Position numbers and translations under genes: made by a program
Shown: in pieces, positions 1-9,871 of the stretch
Layout of the letters: each line of letters starts with the position of its first letter
How positions within the stretch are numbered: position 1 is the stretch's first letter
NCBI RefSeq assembly: GCF_000425025.1
Contig: NZ_AUKZ01000013.1
Location: 1-51,726, forward strand
Direction: 5' to 3'
DNA from: Streptococcus castoreus DSM 17536
Lineage (GTDB): Bacteria > Bacillota > Bacilli > Lactobacillales > Streptococcaceae
DNA length: 51,726 bases
The notes under the pieces: model-generated
What the model saw: the letters and a program-made list of their open reading frames with translations, nothing else
The model's database searches: none
Told to the model about the DNA's origin: nothing

Positions 1-293
1 GGAAAGGTCCCTTTAATCACATCTAGGCTCCAATCTTGCTTCAGATAACTTTGGATGAAGGTCTTTTCATCATCAGAAAGAATAGCTTGACGACGTCCAC
101 AGCGAGATTTATTGGCCTTGTAGAACTGATAATAGTCATTGGCTGACTTTCCTTGTTTTAGGAAAGTTACAACCTTATGAATCGTTTGTCGGCTTCGCTT
201 AAGCGATTGAGCTATTTTGAGAACCGATATGCCATTCTCAACATATGCCTCTATCATTACAAGTTCGTTTGTGGTAAGATGGGTATAGGTCAT
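1..293 (-). CDS. IS30-family transposase, N-terminal fragment (partial at window edge)
   Basis: Reading from the ATG at 291-293 gives 97 open codons to the window edge. The protein starts MTYTHLTTNELVMIEAY, followed by a helix-turn-helix (about residues 18-45, with SVLKIAQSLKRSRQTIHKVV) and a basic stretch (NKSRCGRRQAILSDDEKTFI), the usual order at the N terminus of IS30-type transposases, and it closely resembles IS1239 of group A streptococci. The catalytic DDE core lies beyond the edge, so it cannot be said whether the transposase is intact. The start codon follows an AAGGAATAAC stretch. It would bind the element ends and catalyse transposition. Confidence 0.82.
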   Translation of the reverse strand, partial: MTYTHLTTNELVMIEAYVENGISVLKIAQSLKRSRQTIHKVVTFLKQGKSANDYYQFYKANKSRCGRRQAILSDDEKTFIQSYLKQDWSLDVIKGTF

Positions 294-390
294 TTATGTT
301 ATTCCTTTCAGACAAATGTGGTGTTTATCTGAGCCTAACATAGATGGCTTTTTCTGTCTAACTTAATTGTACAAATTGGGATTTAAAAAT
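1..390. mobile_element. Right-hand end of an IS30-family element (IS1239-like), cut by the window edge
   Basis: Contains the N-terminal part of an IS30-type transposase on the minus strand plus its upstream noncoding end. The outer boundary is not certain; the sequence around 365-390 (TTGTACAAATTGGG) is a plausible terminal inverted repeat because it lies just upstream of the transposase start, but the other end of the element is outside the window so the repeat cannot be confirmed. The element lies upstream of aspS, where hisS usually sits in streptococci (that expectation is from memory). Confidence 0.7.
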
Positions 391-737
391 GGGGACTAGT
401 TTCACCGCGAGTTTCTTGGATTAGGGTTGACAAATTCATGGTTTAGATACTTTAGAACTAGCTTGTAAACGTAATTCCTAGAATAACTCGAAAACTGGTG
501 GCTTTCCTTGTCAGTGTTAGACAGAGAGTGAAAATAAATAGTTTGAATGTGAGGTGAGACTTATAGAGACATTATTTTTTGGGGAACTTCAGAGCTCTGG
601 AATCATTTCTTTTGTCTGTTATATGTCTATGATAAGATTTTTGTAAGTAGTGATTACTTAGTTGGAGTTTCACGTTCTCGTTAGTTTTTCTAAGCATTTT
701 GCTACGCGTTAATGGTATATTTTCTCTTTCCTTATAT

Positions 738-781
738 TCAAAAACTCTTCCTAATAGGGTGGGGTTTTTGAGTGCTTTTTG
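738..781 (+). terminator. Terminator-like hairpin upstream of aspS
   Basis: TCAAAAAC (738-745) pairs with GTTTTTGA (764-771); the inner bases CTCTTCC and GGGTGGGG can extend the stem with wobble pairs, and a T-rich tract (GCTTTTTG) follows. It probably ends transcription from whatever gene lay upstream before the IS arrived. Confidence 0.5.
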
Positions 782-788
782 TTATAAT
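780..788 (+). promoter_or_regulatory. Probable extended -10 promoter of aspS
   Basis: TGT followed directly by TATAAT (783-788), an extended -10 element. No good -35 is visible. This would give a leader of roughly 115 bases before the aspS ATG at 910. Confidence 0.45.
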
Positions 789-909
789 AAGTGGGAATGC
801 ATTAAATGATTTTAATAGTGAAAGGAATTTGGAAACGAACAAAGGGTTGATGCGCAGAAGGATTTTTCAGATGTCTGATACTTTTTGGTTTGTTTTAGGG
901 AGTTTATTT

Positions 910-2658
910 ATGAAACGTAGCATGTATGCAGGACGTGTTCGCAAGGAGCACATTGGAACGAGAATAACATTGAAAGGTTGGGTAGACCGCCGTCGTGATT
1001 TGGGAGGTCTCATTTTCATTGATTTGCGTGATCGTGAGGGTATTATGCAATTGGTCATTAATCCGGAGGATGTTTCAAGTGATTTGATGATAACTGCCGA
1101 ACACTTACGTAACGAATATGTGATTGAGGTTGAAGGGGTTGTTGAAGCCCGTCAGCAAGCCAATGATAAATTAGCAACAGGTGCAGTTGAATTAAAAGTG
1201 ACTGCCCTAACTATTTTAAATGCTGCTAAAACAACACCTTTTGAAATAAAAAATGGAGTTGAGGTTAGTGATGACACACGCTTGCGCTATCGTTATTTGG
1301 ATTTACGTCGTCCAGAAATGTTAGAAAACTTCAAGCTACGTGCGAAGGTGACTCATTCTATTCGTAACTATTTAGATGAACTTGAGTTTATTGACGTTGA
1401 AACTCCAATGCTGACTAAATCAACTCCTGAAGGTGCGCGTGACTACTTGGTACCTAGTCGTGTCAGCCAAGGTCATTTTTATGCTTTGCCACAAAGTCCA
1501 CAGATTACTAAACAGTTGTTGATGAATGCTGGTTTTGATCGCTACTATCAAATAGTTAAGTGTTTTCGTGATGAGGACTTACGTGGTGATCGTCAACCTG
1601 AGTTTACGCAAGTTGACTTGGAGACATCTTTTCTTTCTGAACAAGAGATTCAAGATATTGTTGAAGGCATGATTGCTAAGGTCATGAAAGAAACAAAAGG
1701 CATTGAGGTTACCCTACCATTTCCACGTATGACCTACAATGATGCCATGAATTATTATGGCTCAGACAAACCTGATACACGTTTTGAGATGCTTTTACAA
1801 GACTTGACAGCTACTGTCAAGGCAGTTGACTTTAACGTTTTTTCAGAAGCTCCTGCTGTCAAGGCCATTGTGGTTAAAGGAAATGCCGATAAGTATTCAC
1901 GTAAGGAGATTGATAAATTAACAGAGTTTGCGAAACAGTTTGGTGCTAAGGGGTTAGCCTGGATTAAAGTAACAGAAGGCAATCTAGCTGGTCCTGTGGC
2001 TAAATTCTTGACAGGTATTGAACCAGAATTGTTAGGTCAGTTAGGACTTGCTGAAAATGATTTAGTCTTATTTATAGCTGATGAACTTGAGGTGGTGAAT
2101 AATACTTTGGGTGCTCTTCGAAACCGTATTGCCAAAGATCTTGATATGATTGACCAGTCTCAGTTCAATTTCCTATGGGTGGTTGATTGGCCAATGTTTG
2201 AATGGTCAGAAGAAGAGAAACGTTACATGTCAGCCCATCATCCGTTCACTCTTCCAACCAAGGAATCTGCCCATGAATTAGAAGGAGATTTGGCAAACGT
2301 TCGTGCTGTCGCTTATGATATTGTTCTCAACGGTTATGAACTTGGGGGCGGTAGCCTTCGTATCAATCAAAAAGAGATGCAAGAGCGCATGTTTAAAGCT
2401 CTTGGTTTTACAGCAGACGATACACATAAACAATTTGGCTTCTTGTTAGAAGCTATGGAATATGGTTTTCCTCCACATGGTGGGCTTGCTCTTGGTCTTG
2501 ACCGCTTGGTGATGTTGCTTGCTGGAAAAGATAATATTCGTGAAGTTATTGCCTTCCCTAAAAATAATAAGGCATCTGACCCAATGACTCAAGCTCCAAA
2601 TTTTGTTTCTGAAAAACAGTTGGAAGAACTCAAACTTCAAATTGAAAATCATGATTAA
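910..2658 (+). CDS. aspS: Aspartyl-tRNA synthetase
   Basis: Class II synthetase that charges tRNA-Asp with aspartate in the cytoplasm. From the ATG at 910, preceded by AGGGAG, it is 582 residues, normal for the bacterial type. The N-terminal OB-fold anticodon-binding domain (about 1-110) contains [11 protein letters not shown] and FIDLRDREG. Motif 2 ([16 protein letters not shown]) begins near residue 218 and motif 3 ([15 protein letters not shown]) near 524; the ALPQSPQ aspartate-binding segment is present, as is the bacterial GAD insertion. The open frame extends 138 bases upstream to 772, but that part lacks a ribosome site and synthetase similarity. The stop overlaps the start of the next gene by 8 bases. 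Confidence 0.97.
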   Translation: MKRSMYAGRVRKEHIGTRITLKGWVDRRRDLGGLIFIDLRDREGIMQLVINPEDVSSDLMITAEHLRNEYVIEVEGVVEARQQANDKLATGAVELKVTALTILNAAKTTPFEIKNGVEVSDDTRLRYRYLDLRRPEMLENFKLRAKVTHSIRNYLDELEFIDVETPMLTKSTPEGARDYLVPSRVSQGHFYALPQSPQITKQLLMNAGFDRYYQIVKCFRDEDLRGDRQPEFTQVDLETSFLSEQEIQDIVEGMIAKVMKETKGIEVTLPFPRMTYNDAMNYYGSDKPDTRFEMLLQDLTATVKAVDFNVFSEAPAVKAIVVKGNADKYSRKEIDKLTEFAKQFGAKGLAWIKVTEGNLAGPVAKFLTGIEPELLGQLGLAENDLVLFIADELEVVNNTLGALRNRIAKDLDMIDQSQFNFLWVVDWPMFEWSEEEKRYMSAHHPFTLPTKESAHELEGDLANVRAVAYDIVLNGYELGGGSLRINQKEMQERMFKALGFTADDTHKQFGFLLEAMEYGFPPHGGLALGLDRLVMLLAGKDNIREVIAFPKNNKASDPMTQAPNFVSEKQLEELKLQIENHD

Positions 2659-3592
2659 GAAAACAACTTATAAGAAAAAAATTAAATATCTCATTAGTAG
2701 AGGTGCCAAAAAAGTCGGCTTATTGCATGCTCTTAGGAGTATTTCGAGAGAAAAATATGCAGAGAAGATTTCCGCTTCTCTGCTTTATGGCATACTGTCT
2801 AGCATTGCTGTTAATTTTTTCTTTCAGCCTGGGCATGTCTATTCAAGTGGTGCCACAGGCTTGGCACAGGTATTTTCTGCCCTTAGTCATCGGATTTTGG
2901 GATACGATTTTCCTGTTGCTTTGGCTTTCTACTTGATTAATATTCCTTTATTGATATTGGCTTGGTATAAAATTGGTCATCAGTTTACTATTTTTACCTT
3001 TATCACTGTTAGTATGAGTTCTTTTTTTATTCAGATCATGCCTCAAGTAACTTTAACTTCCGATCCCTTGATTAATGCTATTTTTGGTGGCTTAGTGATG
3101 GGAATGGGAATTGGAACAGGACTTAAATCTCGGATCTCTAGTGGCGGTACTGACATTATTAGTCTAACTCTCAGAAAACGAACAGATAAGGATGTTGGTA
3201 GCCTGTCTTTAATGGTAAATGCTGCTATTTTGGTTTTTGCAGGTATTTTGTTTGGTTGGCAGCATGCTCTTTATTCTATAGTGTCAATTTTTGTGTCAAG
3301 TCGTGTGACAGATGCTATTTTTACCAAGCAAAAGAAGATGCAGGCTATCATTATCACTAGCTATCCAGAGTGCGTTATTAACATGATTCATAAGCGTTTG
3401 CATCGTGGGGTTACTAGCATCAATGATGCTGAGGGCACGTATAAACATGAGCAAAAAGCGGTTTTGATTACTATTCTTACTCAGGAAGAATATGCAGAAT
3501 TCAAGTGGTTGATGTTGAAAACAGATCCACATGCCTTTGTTTCTGTTGCTGAAAATGTGAGGATTATTGGGCGCTTTGTTGAAGAAGATTAA
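2651..3592 (+). CDS. YitT family membrane protein, copy 1 of 3
   Basis: A 313-residue protein with five or six hydrophobic segments in the first two thirds (for example [17 protein letters not shown] and [19 protein letters not shown]), the family hallmark SSGGTDII near residue 175, and a soluble C-terminal DUF2179 domain (about 230-313). The function of the family is unknown. It overlaps aspS by 8 bases and has no clear Shine-Dalgarno site, so its translation is probably coupled to aspS. It is the most divergent of the three copies: it has [10 protein letters not shown] where the other two have GxGAYSG, and a basic N-terminal extension. Confidence 0.85.
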   Translation: MIKKTTYKKKIKYLISRGAKKVGLLHALRSISREKYAEKISASLLYGILSSIAVNFFFQPGHVYSSGATGLAQVFSALSHRILGYDFPVALAFYLINIPLLILAWYKIGHQFTIFTFITVSMSSFFIQIMPQVTLTSDPLINAIFGGLVMGMGIGTGLKSRISSGGTDIISLTLRKRTDKDVGSLSLMVNAAILVFAGILFGWQHALYSIVSIFVSSRVTDAIFTKQKKMQAIIITSYPECVINMIHKRLHRGVTSINDAEGTYKHEQKAVLITILTQEEYAEFKWLMLKTDPHAFVSVAENVRIIGRFVEED

Positions 3593-3609
3593 TAAAAATA
3601 GGAGATCTC

Positions 3610-4494
3610 ATGCCGGTTAATAAATGCTTAAATTTCAAGAATTTTTGCTTCATTATTTTTGGTGCAGCCATCTATGCCTTTGCTTTTGTTTATTTTTATA
3701 TGGCTAATCGAATTGCAGCCAATGGTTTGGCAGGTTTAACCTTGGTTGGTAAAGCGTTGCTTAACATTGATCCTTCCTTGACAGGATACCTCATTAACAT
3801 GCCTTTAGTGATGTTAGGGGTTAAATTTTTTGGGAAGAGAGCCATGGTTTACACGGTTACTGGCATTTTATCTCTTTACTTTTTTGTTTGGTTATTTCAA
3901 CAGTTTCCTTTGGTTGTGGATTTAAATCATGATAATTTAGTAGTGTCCTTGATGGCTGGGATTATTGGTGGTCTTGGTGGTGGTCTTGTTTTCCGTAATG
4001 GTGGGACCATAGGCGGAGCAGATATTATTGCTAAACTTCTTGAAGATAAGTTTGGCTTGCAATTAAATCAAGCTCTTTTAGGTATTGATATTTTTGTTAT
4101 GATTGTCTCTTTGACCTATATTTCATTGCCGCAAATGATGTATGCGCTGATTGCAAGTTTTATGTATGGTCAAATTGTTCGTTTGGTACAACAAGGTGGC
4201 TACGCTGCTCGTGGGACTATTATTGTTTCAGATTGTGCAGAAGCGATTTCCAAATTTATCATGGAAGAATTAGGCAGGGGAATTACTTATTTACACGGTG
4301 AGGGCGCCTATTCTGGACGGGAGAAAAAGGTGATTTATGTCGCTTTAGGTCGAACAGATGTTAGAGAATTAAAAGCTTTCTTGGAGCAGATTGATCCGAA
4401 TGCATTCGTCTCTTATTTTGATGTTGACGAAATTAATAGCCCAGAATTTGTGGTAATGAAAAGTAAATATCATAGAAAGAAAAAAACAAAATAG
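3610..4494 (+). CDS. YitT family membrane protein, copy 2 of 3
   Basis: A 294-residue protein of the same family as its neighbours: several membrane segments, the glycine-rich motif GGTIGGADIIAK near residue 135, and a C-terminal DUF2179 domain with RGITYLHGEGAYSG and ending in FVSYFDVDEI. Start chosen at the ATG preceded by AGGAGATCTC. It follows copy 1 by 17 bases and precedes copy 3 by 50 bases, so the three form one transcription unit with aspS. Likely located in the cytoplasmic membrane; the substrate, if it transports anything, is unknown. Confidence 0.87.
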   Translation: MPVNKCLNFKNFCFIIFGAAIYAFAFVYFYMANRIAANGLAGLTLVGKALLNIDPSLTGYLINMPLVMLGVKFFGKRAMVYTVTGILSLYFFVWLFQQFPLVVDLNHDNLVVSLMAGIIGGLGGGLVFRNGGTIGGADIIAKLLEDKFGLQLNQALLGIDIFVMIVSLTYISLPQMMYALIASFMYGQIVRLVQQGGYAARGTIIVSDCAEAISKFIMEELGRGITYLHGEGAYSGREKKVIYVALGRTDVRELKAFLEQIDPNAFVSYFDVDEINSPEFVVMKSKYHRKKKTK

Positions 4495-4544
4495 CATTAT
4501 CTTTAAAAGGAGACTCATTTGTTGAAGAATAGTGAGGAATATGA

Positions 4545-5459
4545 ATGACACATCATGATAGACTGACTAAATTGTTGGAATTATTTTTAATTGCCTTAGG
4601 TGTGGCGATTTATACTTTTGGTTTTGTTAATTTTAACATGGCAAATTCCTTGGCTGAAGGTGGAGTTTCAGGAATAACTTTGATTTTACATGCTCATTTT
4701 GGCATTAATCCCGCCTATTCATCCCTTTTATTCAATCTTCCCCTTTTTATATTAGGGGCGAAGATTTTTGGAAAGCGTTCTTTGGCCTTAACTATTTATG
4801 GAACAGTCTTGATGTCAATCTTTATCTGGATGTGGCAAAAAGTTCCTATGGAACTTGGTTTAGAGAATGATATGATGCTAGTGGCTGTCGTAGCAGGATT
4901 GTTTTCAGGAATTGGTAGTGGCATTGTTTTTCGCTACGGGGCAACTACGGGTGGAACAGATATTATTGGCCGTATTGCAGAAGAGAAATTCGGTGCCAAG
5001 CTAGGACAAACCTTGCTTTTAATCGATGCACTTGTTTTGACGGCTTCTTTAACTTACGTGGATTTAAAACATATGCTTTATACCTTAGTGGCAAGTTTTG
5101 TATTTAGTCAGATGATTAGCGTGGTTCAAAACGGTGGTTACACGATTCGTGGTATGATTATCATTACGAAACAATCAGAGGCAGCTGCTCAAGCTATTTT
5201 GACAGAAATTAATCGTGGCGTGACTTATCTGAAAGGTCAAGGCGCTTATTCAGGTAATGATTATAATATCATGTATGTTACCTTAAATCCTACGGAAGTT
5301 CGTGAGGTCAAACGTATTCTAGCAGAACTAGATCCAGATGCGTTTATTTCCATTATTGATGTGGATGAGGTCATTAGTTCAGATTTTAAAATTCGTCGTA
5401 AAAATTTTGACAAACCGATTGAAAAAGCTTTACAGAAAAAGCCTAAGCTGTTAAAATGA
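4545..5459 (+). CDS. YitT family membrane protein, copy 3 of 3
   Basis: A 304-residue paralogue of the two preceding genes, with the motif GATTGGTDIIGR near residue 132 and the C-terminal DUF2179 domain (RGVTYLKGQGAYSG ... FISIIDVDEV). It is clearly closer to copy 2 than to copy 1. The ATG at 4545 follows GTGAGGA. Upstream, a strong AAAAGGAGA (4504-4512) precedes a nine-codon frame starting TTG at 4522 that stops at TGA 4546-4548, overlapping this start as ATGA; this could couple translation. Function unknown. Confidence 0.86.
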   Translation: MTHHDRLTKLLELFLIALGVAIYTFGFVNFNMANSLAEGGVSGITLILHAHFGINPAYSSLLFNLPLFILGAKIFGKRSLALTIYGTVLMSIFIWMWQKVPMELGLENDMMLVAVVAGLFSGIGSGIVFRYGATTGGTDIIGRIAEEKFGAKLGQTLLLIDALVLTASLTYVDLKHMLYTLVASFVFSQMISVVQNGGYTIRGMIIITKQSEAAAQAILTEINRGVTYLKGQGAYSGNDYNIMYVTLNPTEVREVKRILAELDPDAFISIIDVDEVISSDFKIRRKNFDKPIEKALQKKPKLLK

Positions 5460-5632
5460 AAACGATAAAAGAATTAAGGGGTTGAAAGAGCCATGATTAA
5501 CAAATAACTCATTGTCGTACACTAGTCCTTGAAAACATAGTAAGGGGTGTAGTGTCTGCTTTGAGGTTTGAAAATCAGGGCTTTTTGTGTACTCTTTTTC
5601 AGACCTTTCTTGCTATAGAAAGGGAATTCACT
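5460..5632 (+). promoter_or_regulatory. Candidate attenuator leader of the ABC-F gene
   Basis: Two overlapping hairpins can form. AGGTTTGAAAA (5564-5574) pairs with TTTTCAGACCT (5596-5606), with one G-U pair. CCTTTCT (5604-5610) pairs perfectly with AGAAAGG (5617-5623), which contains the ribosome binding site of the gene at 5633. They share bases 5604-5606, so only one can form fully. Short frames upstream with nearby AAGGGG tracts include ATG ATT AAC AAA TAA (5492-5506) and a GTG at 5552. This is the architecture of antibiotic-responsive leaders of resistance ABC-F genes; that it works this way here is inference. Confidence 0.45.
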
Positions 5633-7033
5633 ATGGAAATACTTACGGTCAATCGTTATAAATTGGAGATAAGGGATAAAATATTGTTGTCTGTAGAGTC
5701 TCTACTGCTCAATCAAGGTGAAAAAGTTTTTCTTATTGGTGATAATGGTTCAGGAAAAACAAGTTTTATCAAAACACTTATCGATGGCAGTCAGTCTTAT
5801 CAAGGGCTAGTAAAATTACATGTGCTTGCCGTTTACGTACCTCAATTAAAAATTAGCCATCAGCAATCTGGTGGCGAAACAGTGATGTCTTACTTAAAGG
5901 CTGCATTTCAGCAAAAAGCACCGTTACTGATACTAGACGAACCAAGTTCACATTTAGACCGTGCCAATCGTCAGTGGTTGGTTCATCAATTAGACCGTTA
6001 TCGGGGAACAGTTCTTATTGCCAGTCATGATCGTTATCTAATGAATCAAGTGTGTCAAAAAATATGGTCAATCGAGGACAAAACAATTAAGGTTTATAAG
6101 GGAAATTATGATGCTTACAAAGTAGCAAACGAACTCAAAAGGCAAAAACAAGCGAGTGCTTTAAATCATTACCATCGTAAGGTTGCTCAACTTGAAAAGC
6201 AAATTCAAGAGAAAAAAGAAAGAGCTAATAAAATGATGAAAAAGAAAAAAACAGTCTCACGATCGGATTGGAAAGTAAATGCTTTCGCTGGAAGTTACGA
6301 CTCTCAGGCTAAAGATATGGCTAAATCAGCTAAGGCAATGGCTCACCGCTTAGAAAAGATGGCTCATCCTGAGAAAGTAACGAAAAGAAATTGGGCAAAA
6401 TTAAAGTATAAAACCGATAAAATAACAATTCCTTACACCCTCTGTCATTTGCAAGAAGGATGTTTGTATCGAGATGGTCACTTTTTATTTTCCTACCCAG
6501 AATTTACGGTAAGAGCCAATAGTAAGATAGCTGTGATTGGAAGAAATAAGGCTGGAAAATCAACTTTTTTAGAAGCTTTAGTTGCCAAAAACTTGTCAGG
6601 TTTCTATGCAGAACAGCTTGATGTGACCTACTTTAAGCAGGATCAGACACAACTGGAAATGCAGCAGACAGCTTTTGATTTCGTTTGCAAGCAGTCTAGT
6701 CAAGATCGCATTCTTATTTTGAATTATCTTGCAATGATGGGAATTCCTTACCAAAAGGCTCATCAAAAGATAATTACTTTGTCTGGTGGTGAAAGGGTTC
6801 GATTAGCCTTAGTAGCTGCTATTCTTAGTGATCATCAATTATTGGTGTTAGATGAGCCGACAAATTATTTGGATCTTGCAGCCATGGAGGCTTTGGAGAT
6901 GTGTTTAAAAACTTACTCACGTCCGTTTATCTTGGTTTCTCATGATATTAATTTAGTTAAGGCAGTAGCAACACAAATTTATGAGATCAAAGATAAGCAG
7001 TTAGAAATAGTCGTTAAACAAAGTGAGCATTAA
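5633..7033 (+). CDS. ABC-F subfamily ATPase, Msr/Vga/Lsa-like (possible ribosome protection)
   Basis: 466 residues with two ABC domains and no membrane segments, the ABC-F layout. Domain 1 has Walker A GDNGSGKT near residue 38, a signature QSGGE and Walker B LLILDEPSSHLDR. Domain 2 has Walker A GRNKAGKST, signature LSGGERVRLAL and LLVLDEPTNYLDL. Between them is a long basic linker rich in Lys and Gln (about 155-245), the part that reaches into the ribosome in this family. Domain 1 is short between Walker A and the signature, as in resistance-type members. The start at 5633 is preceded by AAAGGGA and matches the family start; an in-frame GTG at 5552 would add 27 residues. Whether it gives resistance or only serves translation cannot be read from sequence. 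Confidence 0.82.
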   Translation: MEILTVNRYKLEIRDKILLSVESLLLNQGEKVFLIGDNGSGKTSFIKTLIDGSQSYQGLVKLHVLAVYVPQLKISHQQSGGETVMSYLKAAFQQKAPLLILDEPSSHLDRANRQWLVHQLDRYRGTVLIASHDRYLMNQVCQKIWSIEDKTIKVYKGNYDAYKVANELKRQKQASALNHYHRKVAQLEKQIQEKKERANKMMKKKKTVSRSDWKVNAFAGSYDSQAKDMAKSAKAMAHRLEKMAHPEKVTKRNWAKLKYKTDKITIPYTLCHLQEGCLYRDGHFLFSYPEFTVRANSKIAVIGRNKAGKSTFLEALVAKNLSGFYAEQLDVTYFKQDQTQLEMQQTAFDFVCKQSSQDRILILNYLAMMGIPYQKAHQKIITLSGGERVRLALVAAILSDHQLLVLDEPTNYLDLAAMEALEMCLKTYSRPFILVSHDINLVKAVATQIYEIKDKQLEIVVKQSEH

Positions 7034-7050
7034 AGAGGTTGTTGAAAGCC

Positions 7051-7086
7051 TAAAAACTCCTTCGCAAAGTGAAGAGCGGAGGAGTT
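7051..7086 (-). terminator. Terminator of argS
   Basis: AACTCCTTCGC (7055-7065) pairs with GCGGAGGAGTT (7076-7086), an 11-bp stem with one G-U pair. Read on the minus strand the stem is followed by TTTTT, so it serves argS; it may also stop readthrough from the convergent ABC-F gene. Confidence 0.75.
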
Positions 7087-7101
7087 GATGATTATAAGAT
7101 A

Positions 7102-8793
7102 TTACATTTCGTTTGGAGCTTCAACACCTAGCAAGCGAAGGGCTTCTTTAAGGACAGTAGCGGTTGAGAAGCAAAGAGCTAGGCGGCTATCACGTTGCGA
7201 ATCTTCATCAAGAATACGGGTATGAGCATAATATTTATTAAAGGTTTGCGCTAAACTAATAGCAAATTTTGCCATAATAGATGGCTCAAAGTTATCAGCT
7301 GTACGTCTGATAATGCGCGGGAAATCTTGAATAAGTTTGACAATTTCCCAACTTTCAGCATCATTTAAGCTGTAAGTGATGTTATCAGATGGCACAAAGT
7401 TAGCCTTACGTAGGATTGATTGGATACGGGCATGAGCGTATTGCACATAAGGTCCCGTTTCTCCTTCAAAGGAAACCATGGCTTCAAGGTCAAAGTCATA
7501 ACCATTCATACGATCTGTTTTAAGGTCGTAGAATTTGATGGCACCAACACCGACAGCATGGGCAACAGCCTCTTTGTTGGTAAGATTTGGATTTTTAGCC
7601 TCAATTTGAGAGGCTGCACGGTTAATGGCTTCGGCAACAGTTGGTTCAAGAAGAATAACATTCCCCTTACGTGTTGACAGTTTAGCACCACCTTTAGTAA
7701 CAAGACCAAAGGCAACGTGTGTCATATCATCAGACCAATTGTAGCCCATTTCTTTTAAGACTGCTTTTAATTGTTTAAAGTGGGCAGCTTGTTCATTTCC
7801 AACAACATAGATTGATTTTGCAAAGTCGTAGGTACGTTTGCGATAAAGCGCAGCAGCTAAGTCTCGGGTGATGTATAGTGTTGCACCATCTGATTTTTTA
7901 ATCAAAGCAGGGTGTTCAATGCCGTATTTTTCAAGATTAACAACTTGAGCTCCTTTAGATTCAATGAGTAAGTTTTTAGAGTCAAGTAAGTCAAGAACCT
8001 CATCCATTTTATCATTGTAGAAAGCTTCACCGTTGTAACTGTCAAAAGTCACATTTAATTGCTCATACAGTCGATTGAATTCAAGTAAACTTTCATCACG
8101 GAACCATTGCCATAGTTCTGTAGCTTCTTGGTCACCGGATTCTAGCTTACGGAACCAGTCACGGGCTTCTTCATCAACTGTTGGATCCGTTTCTGCTTCG
8201 GCATTGATACGCACATAGAGCTTTAAGAGTTCATCAATTGGATGAGCTTGGACTGCGGCTTCATCGCCCCATTTTTTGTAGGCAACGATGAGCATACCAA
8301 ACTGTTTTCCCCAGTCACCAAGATGATTAATTTTAACAGGGGTGTAGCCCATTTTTGCGAAAACGTTGGCAAGACTGTCCCCAATAACAGTTGAACGAAG
8401 GTGTCCAATTGAGAATGGTTTTGCAATATTAGGACTTGACATATCAATAGCAACATTACGCCCCTTGCCTTCGTCTTGTTGAGCATAGTTTGGACCAGCT
8501 TTGATAACTTGATCAAGTACTTGTGATGAGATGTTTGCCTTATCAAGGAAGAAATTAATGTAAGGTCCGACCGCTACGACTTTTTCAAACTGGCTGGCAT
8601 CAATTTTTTCAGATAAGTCGCTAGCAATCAGTTGAGGCGCTTTGCGAAGCACTTTTGCCAAACTGAAAACTGGAAAGGCAAGGTCACCCATGTCAGAATT
8701 TTTTGGGGTTTCCAGTAAATTAAAAATGGCATCTTGTTCTAATTCTGGAACAACTTTAGCAATTTCGCTTGCAATTAGAGTTTTAGTATCCAT
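7102..8793 (-). CDS. argS: Arginyl-tRNA synthetase
   Basis: Class I synthetase charging tRNA-Arg. 563 residues, the normal streptococcal length. The N-terminal Add1 domain is followed by the HIGH-type motif [16 protein letters not shown] (about 120-135), and the KMSKS position carries KLSTRKG, a usual arginyl form. The C-terminal DALR anticodon domain includes [16 protein letters not shown] and ends [10 protein letters not shown]. Start is the ATG preceded by AGGAGACACACT. It is divergent from argR, which is the usual streptococcal arrangement. Confidence 0.97.
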   Translation of the reverse strand: MDTKTLIASEIAKVVPELEQDAIFNLLETPKNSDMGDLAFPVFSLAKVLRKAPQLIASDLSEKIDASQFEKVVAVGPYINFFLDKANISSQVLDQVIKAGPNYAQQDEGKGRNVAIDMSSPNIAKPFSIGHLRSTVIGDSLANVFAKMGYTPVKINHLGDWGKQFGMLIVAYKKWGDEAAVQAHPIDELLKLYVRINAEAETDPTVDEEARDWFRKLESGDQEATELWQWFRDESLLEFNRLYEQLNVTFDSYNGEAFYNDKMDEVLDLLDSKNLLIESKGAQVVNLEKYGIEHPALIKKSDGATLYITRDLAAALYRKRTYDFAKSIYVVGNEQAAHFKQLKAVLKEMGYNWSDDMTHVAFGLVTKGGAKLSTRKGNVILLEPTVAEAINRAASQIEAKNPNLTNKEAVAHAVGVGAIKFYDLKTDRMNGYDFDLEAMVSFEGETGPYVQYAHARIQSILRKANFVPSDNITYSLNDAESWEIVKLIQDFPRIIRRTADNFEPSIMAKFAISLAQTFNKYYAHTRILDEDSQRDSRLALCFSTATVLKEALRLLGVEAPNEM

Positions 8794-8868
8794 AGTGTGT
8801 CTCCTAAAAATTGTTTGTCACCCTATTTTAACACATTTCTTTAAAATAAACGATAAGAGGATTGATAA

Positions 8869-8874
8869 ATTATA
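8869..8874 (-). promoter_or_regulatory. -10 element of the argS promoter
   Basis: Minus-strand TATAAT about 75 bases upstream of the argS start. The -35 region is T-rich (GTTTTT, spacing 17) and weak. Confidence 0.45.
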
Positions 8875-9039
8875 CTGGAATGGTTAAGTTGAAAAACTTA
8901 CTTCGAAAATTATTTTTTTGAGAATTTTAGAAAAAGATAGATAAACGTAATTCTCAACACTTTTCAAGCTCGTTTCTCTCTAATTCTAAGAAAAAATCAC
9001 AGAAAATGACAGAGATAAGATGAAATGATACTGTTTTTT

Positions 9040-9048
9040 TGGTATAAT
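9040..9048 (+). promoter_or_regulatory. Extended -10 promoter of argR-ylbF-mutS
   Basis: TGG plus TATAAT (9043-9048), 35 bases before the argR ATG. There is no strong -35. The run of seven Ts just before it is typical of A/T-rich streptococcal spacers. Confidence 0.6.
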
Positions 9049-9083
9049 TTAAGAGGATAATTATACAATTGGGGTGATATATC

Positions 9084-9521
9084 ATGAATAAAATGGAGCG
9101 ACAAAACCAAATTAAGCGGATCGTTCAGTCAAATCATATTGGCACGCAGGAAGAAATTAAAAATTACCTTCAAAAAGAAGGTATTTTGGTTACTCAAGCA
9201 ACACTGTCTCGTGATTTAAGAGAGATTGGTCTTTTAAAATTAAGGGATGAGCAAGGTAAGCTTTATTATAGCCTTTCTGAGCCTGTTGCGTCACCATTTA
9301 GTCCTGATGTTCGTTTCTATGTGCTAAAAGTTGATCGGGCTGGGTTTATGTTAGTTCTTCATACTAACTTAGGTGAGGCTGATGTTTTGGCTAACCTCAT
9401 TGATAACGATGCTATTGAAGATGTTTTAGGTACGATTGCCGGTGCAGATACCTTACTTGTCATTTGCCGAGACGAAGACATTGCAAAACGTTTTGAAAAA
9501 GATTTAGCAGCAAGCATATGA
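9084..9521 (+). CDS. argR: ArgR-family arginine repressor
   Basis: 145-residue DNA-binding regulator of arginine metabolism. The N-terminal winged helix (about 1-70) contains [22 protein letters not shown] and [19 protein letters not shown]. The C-terminal oligomerisation and arginine-binding domain contains [16 protein letters not shown]. Start is the ATG preceded by GGGGTGATATATC. Streptococci carry two or three ArgR paralogues; this is the one beside argS. Its stop overlaps the next start by 4 bases (ATGA), so argR, ylbF and mutS are one operon. Confidence 0.95.
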   Translation: MNKMERQNQIKRIVQSNHIGTQEEIKNYLQKEGILVTQATLSRDLREIGLLKLRDEQGKLYYSLSEPVASPFSPDVRFYVLKVDRAGFMLVLHTNLGEADVLANLIDNDAIEDVLGTIAGADTLLVICRDEDIAKRFEKDLAASI

Positions 9522-9871
9522 CAACTTATCATGACTCTTTAAGTCACTTGACTGCCGCTATTCATGGGCATCCCAGTATAGTGGCTTATAAAGAGGTGCA
9601 GCAACAGTTGTCTCAGTTAACTAATTTTGAACAAAAAGCTTACCAAATGAAACGCTATCAACAAGATGCGCAGCTTTTTCAAAAAATAGCTAAAGAACAG
9701 GCAGCTGTTATGTCTGAGAACAAAGCGAGAGAACTAGAAGAGATTCTGAATTGTCAACCTCTTATTGAGGATTATCGTGAGAAAATGCAAAATGCGAGTG
9801 ATTTGATTCAGTATATTACTAAAAGTATAGAAGATCAATTAAACAAGGAGTTAACAGATGGCAAAAGCTAA
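9518..9871 (+). CDS. YlbF/YmcA family protein (DUF964)
   Basis: 117-residue, strongly helical, charged cytoplasmic protein with the family pattern near the start ([24 protein letters not shown]) and a long helix ([21 protein letters not shown]). In Bacillus, YlbF and YmcA act with RicT/YaaT in a complex affecting mRNA processing and competence; whether this paralogue does the same is unknown. It overlaps argR by 4 bases and runs 14 bases into mutS, so it is translationally coupled on both sides. Confidence 0.82.
   Translation: MTTYHDSLSHLTAAIHGHPSIVAYKEVQQQLSQLTNFEQKAYQMKRYQQDAQLFQKIAKEQAAVMSENKARELEEILNCQPLIEDYREKMQNASDLIQYITKSIEDQLNKELTDGKS

Larger units (their letters stand above)
391..909. 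other. Intergenic region between IS end and aspS
   Basis: About 500 bases with no convincing gene. It holds a terminator-like hairpin (738-781) and a likely aspS promoter just after it. An open frame runs from 772 into aspS, but it has no ribosome binding site and no synthetase homology before the ATG at 910. A TTGACA at 427-432 has no matching -10 at 16-18 bases. Confidence 0.5.

Noticed and set aside
738..788. GGGTGG near the hairpin before aspS, as a T-box riboswitch
   Set aside because: The T-box core (GGGTGGNACCGCG) and specifier stem are absent, and the motif lies inside the terminator hairpin, not before it.
5552..5632. GTG start giving the ABC-F protein 27 extra residues
   Set aside because: Homologues begin near MEIL; the segment overlaps the hairpin leader. 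Kept as an alternative, not the call.
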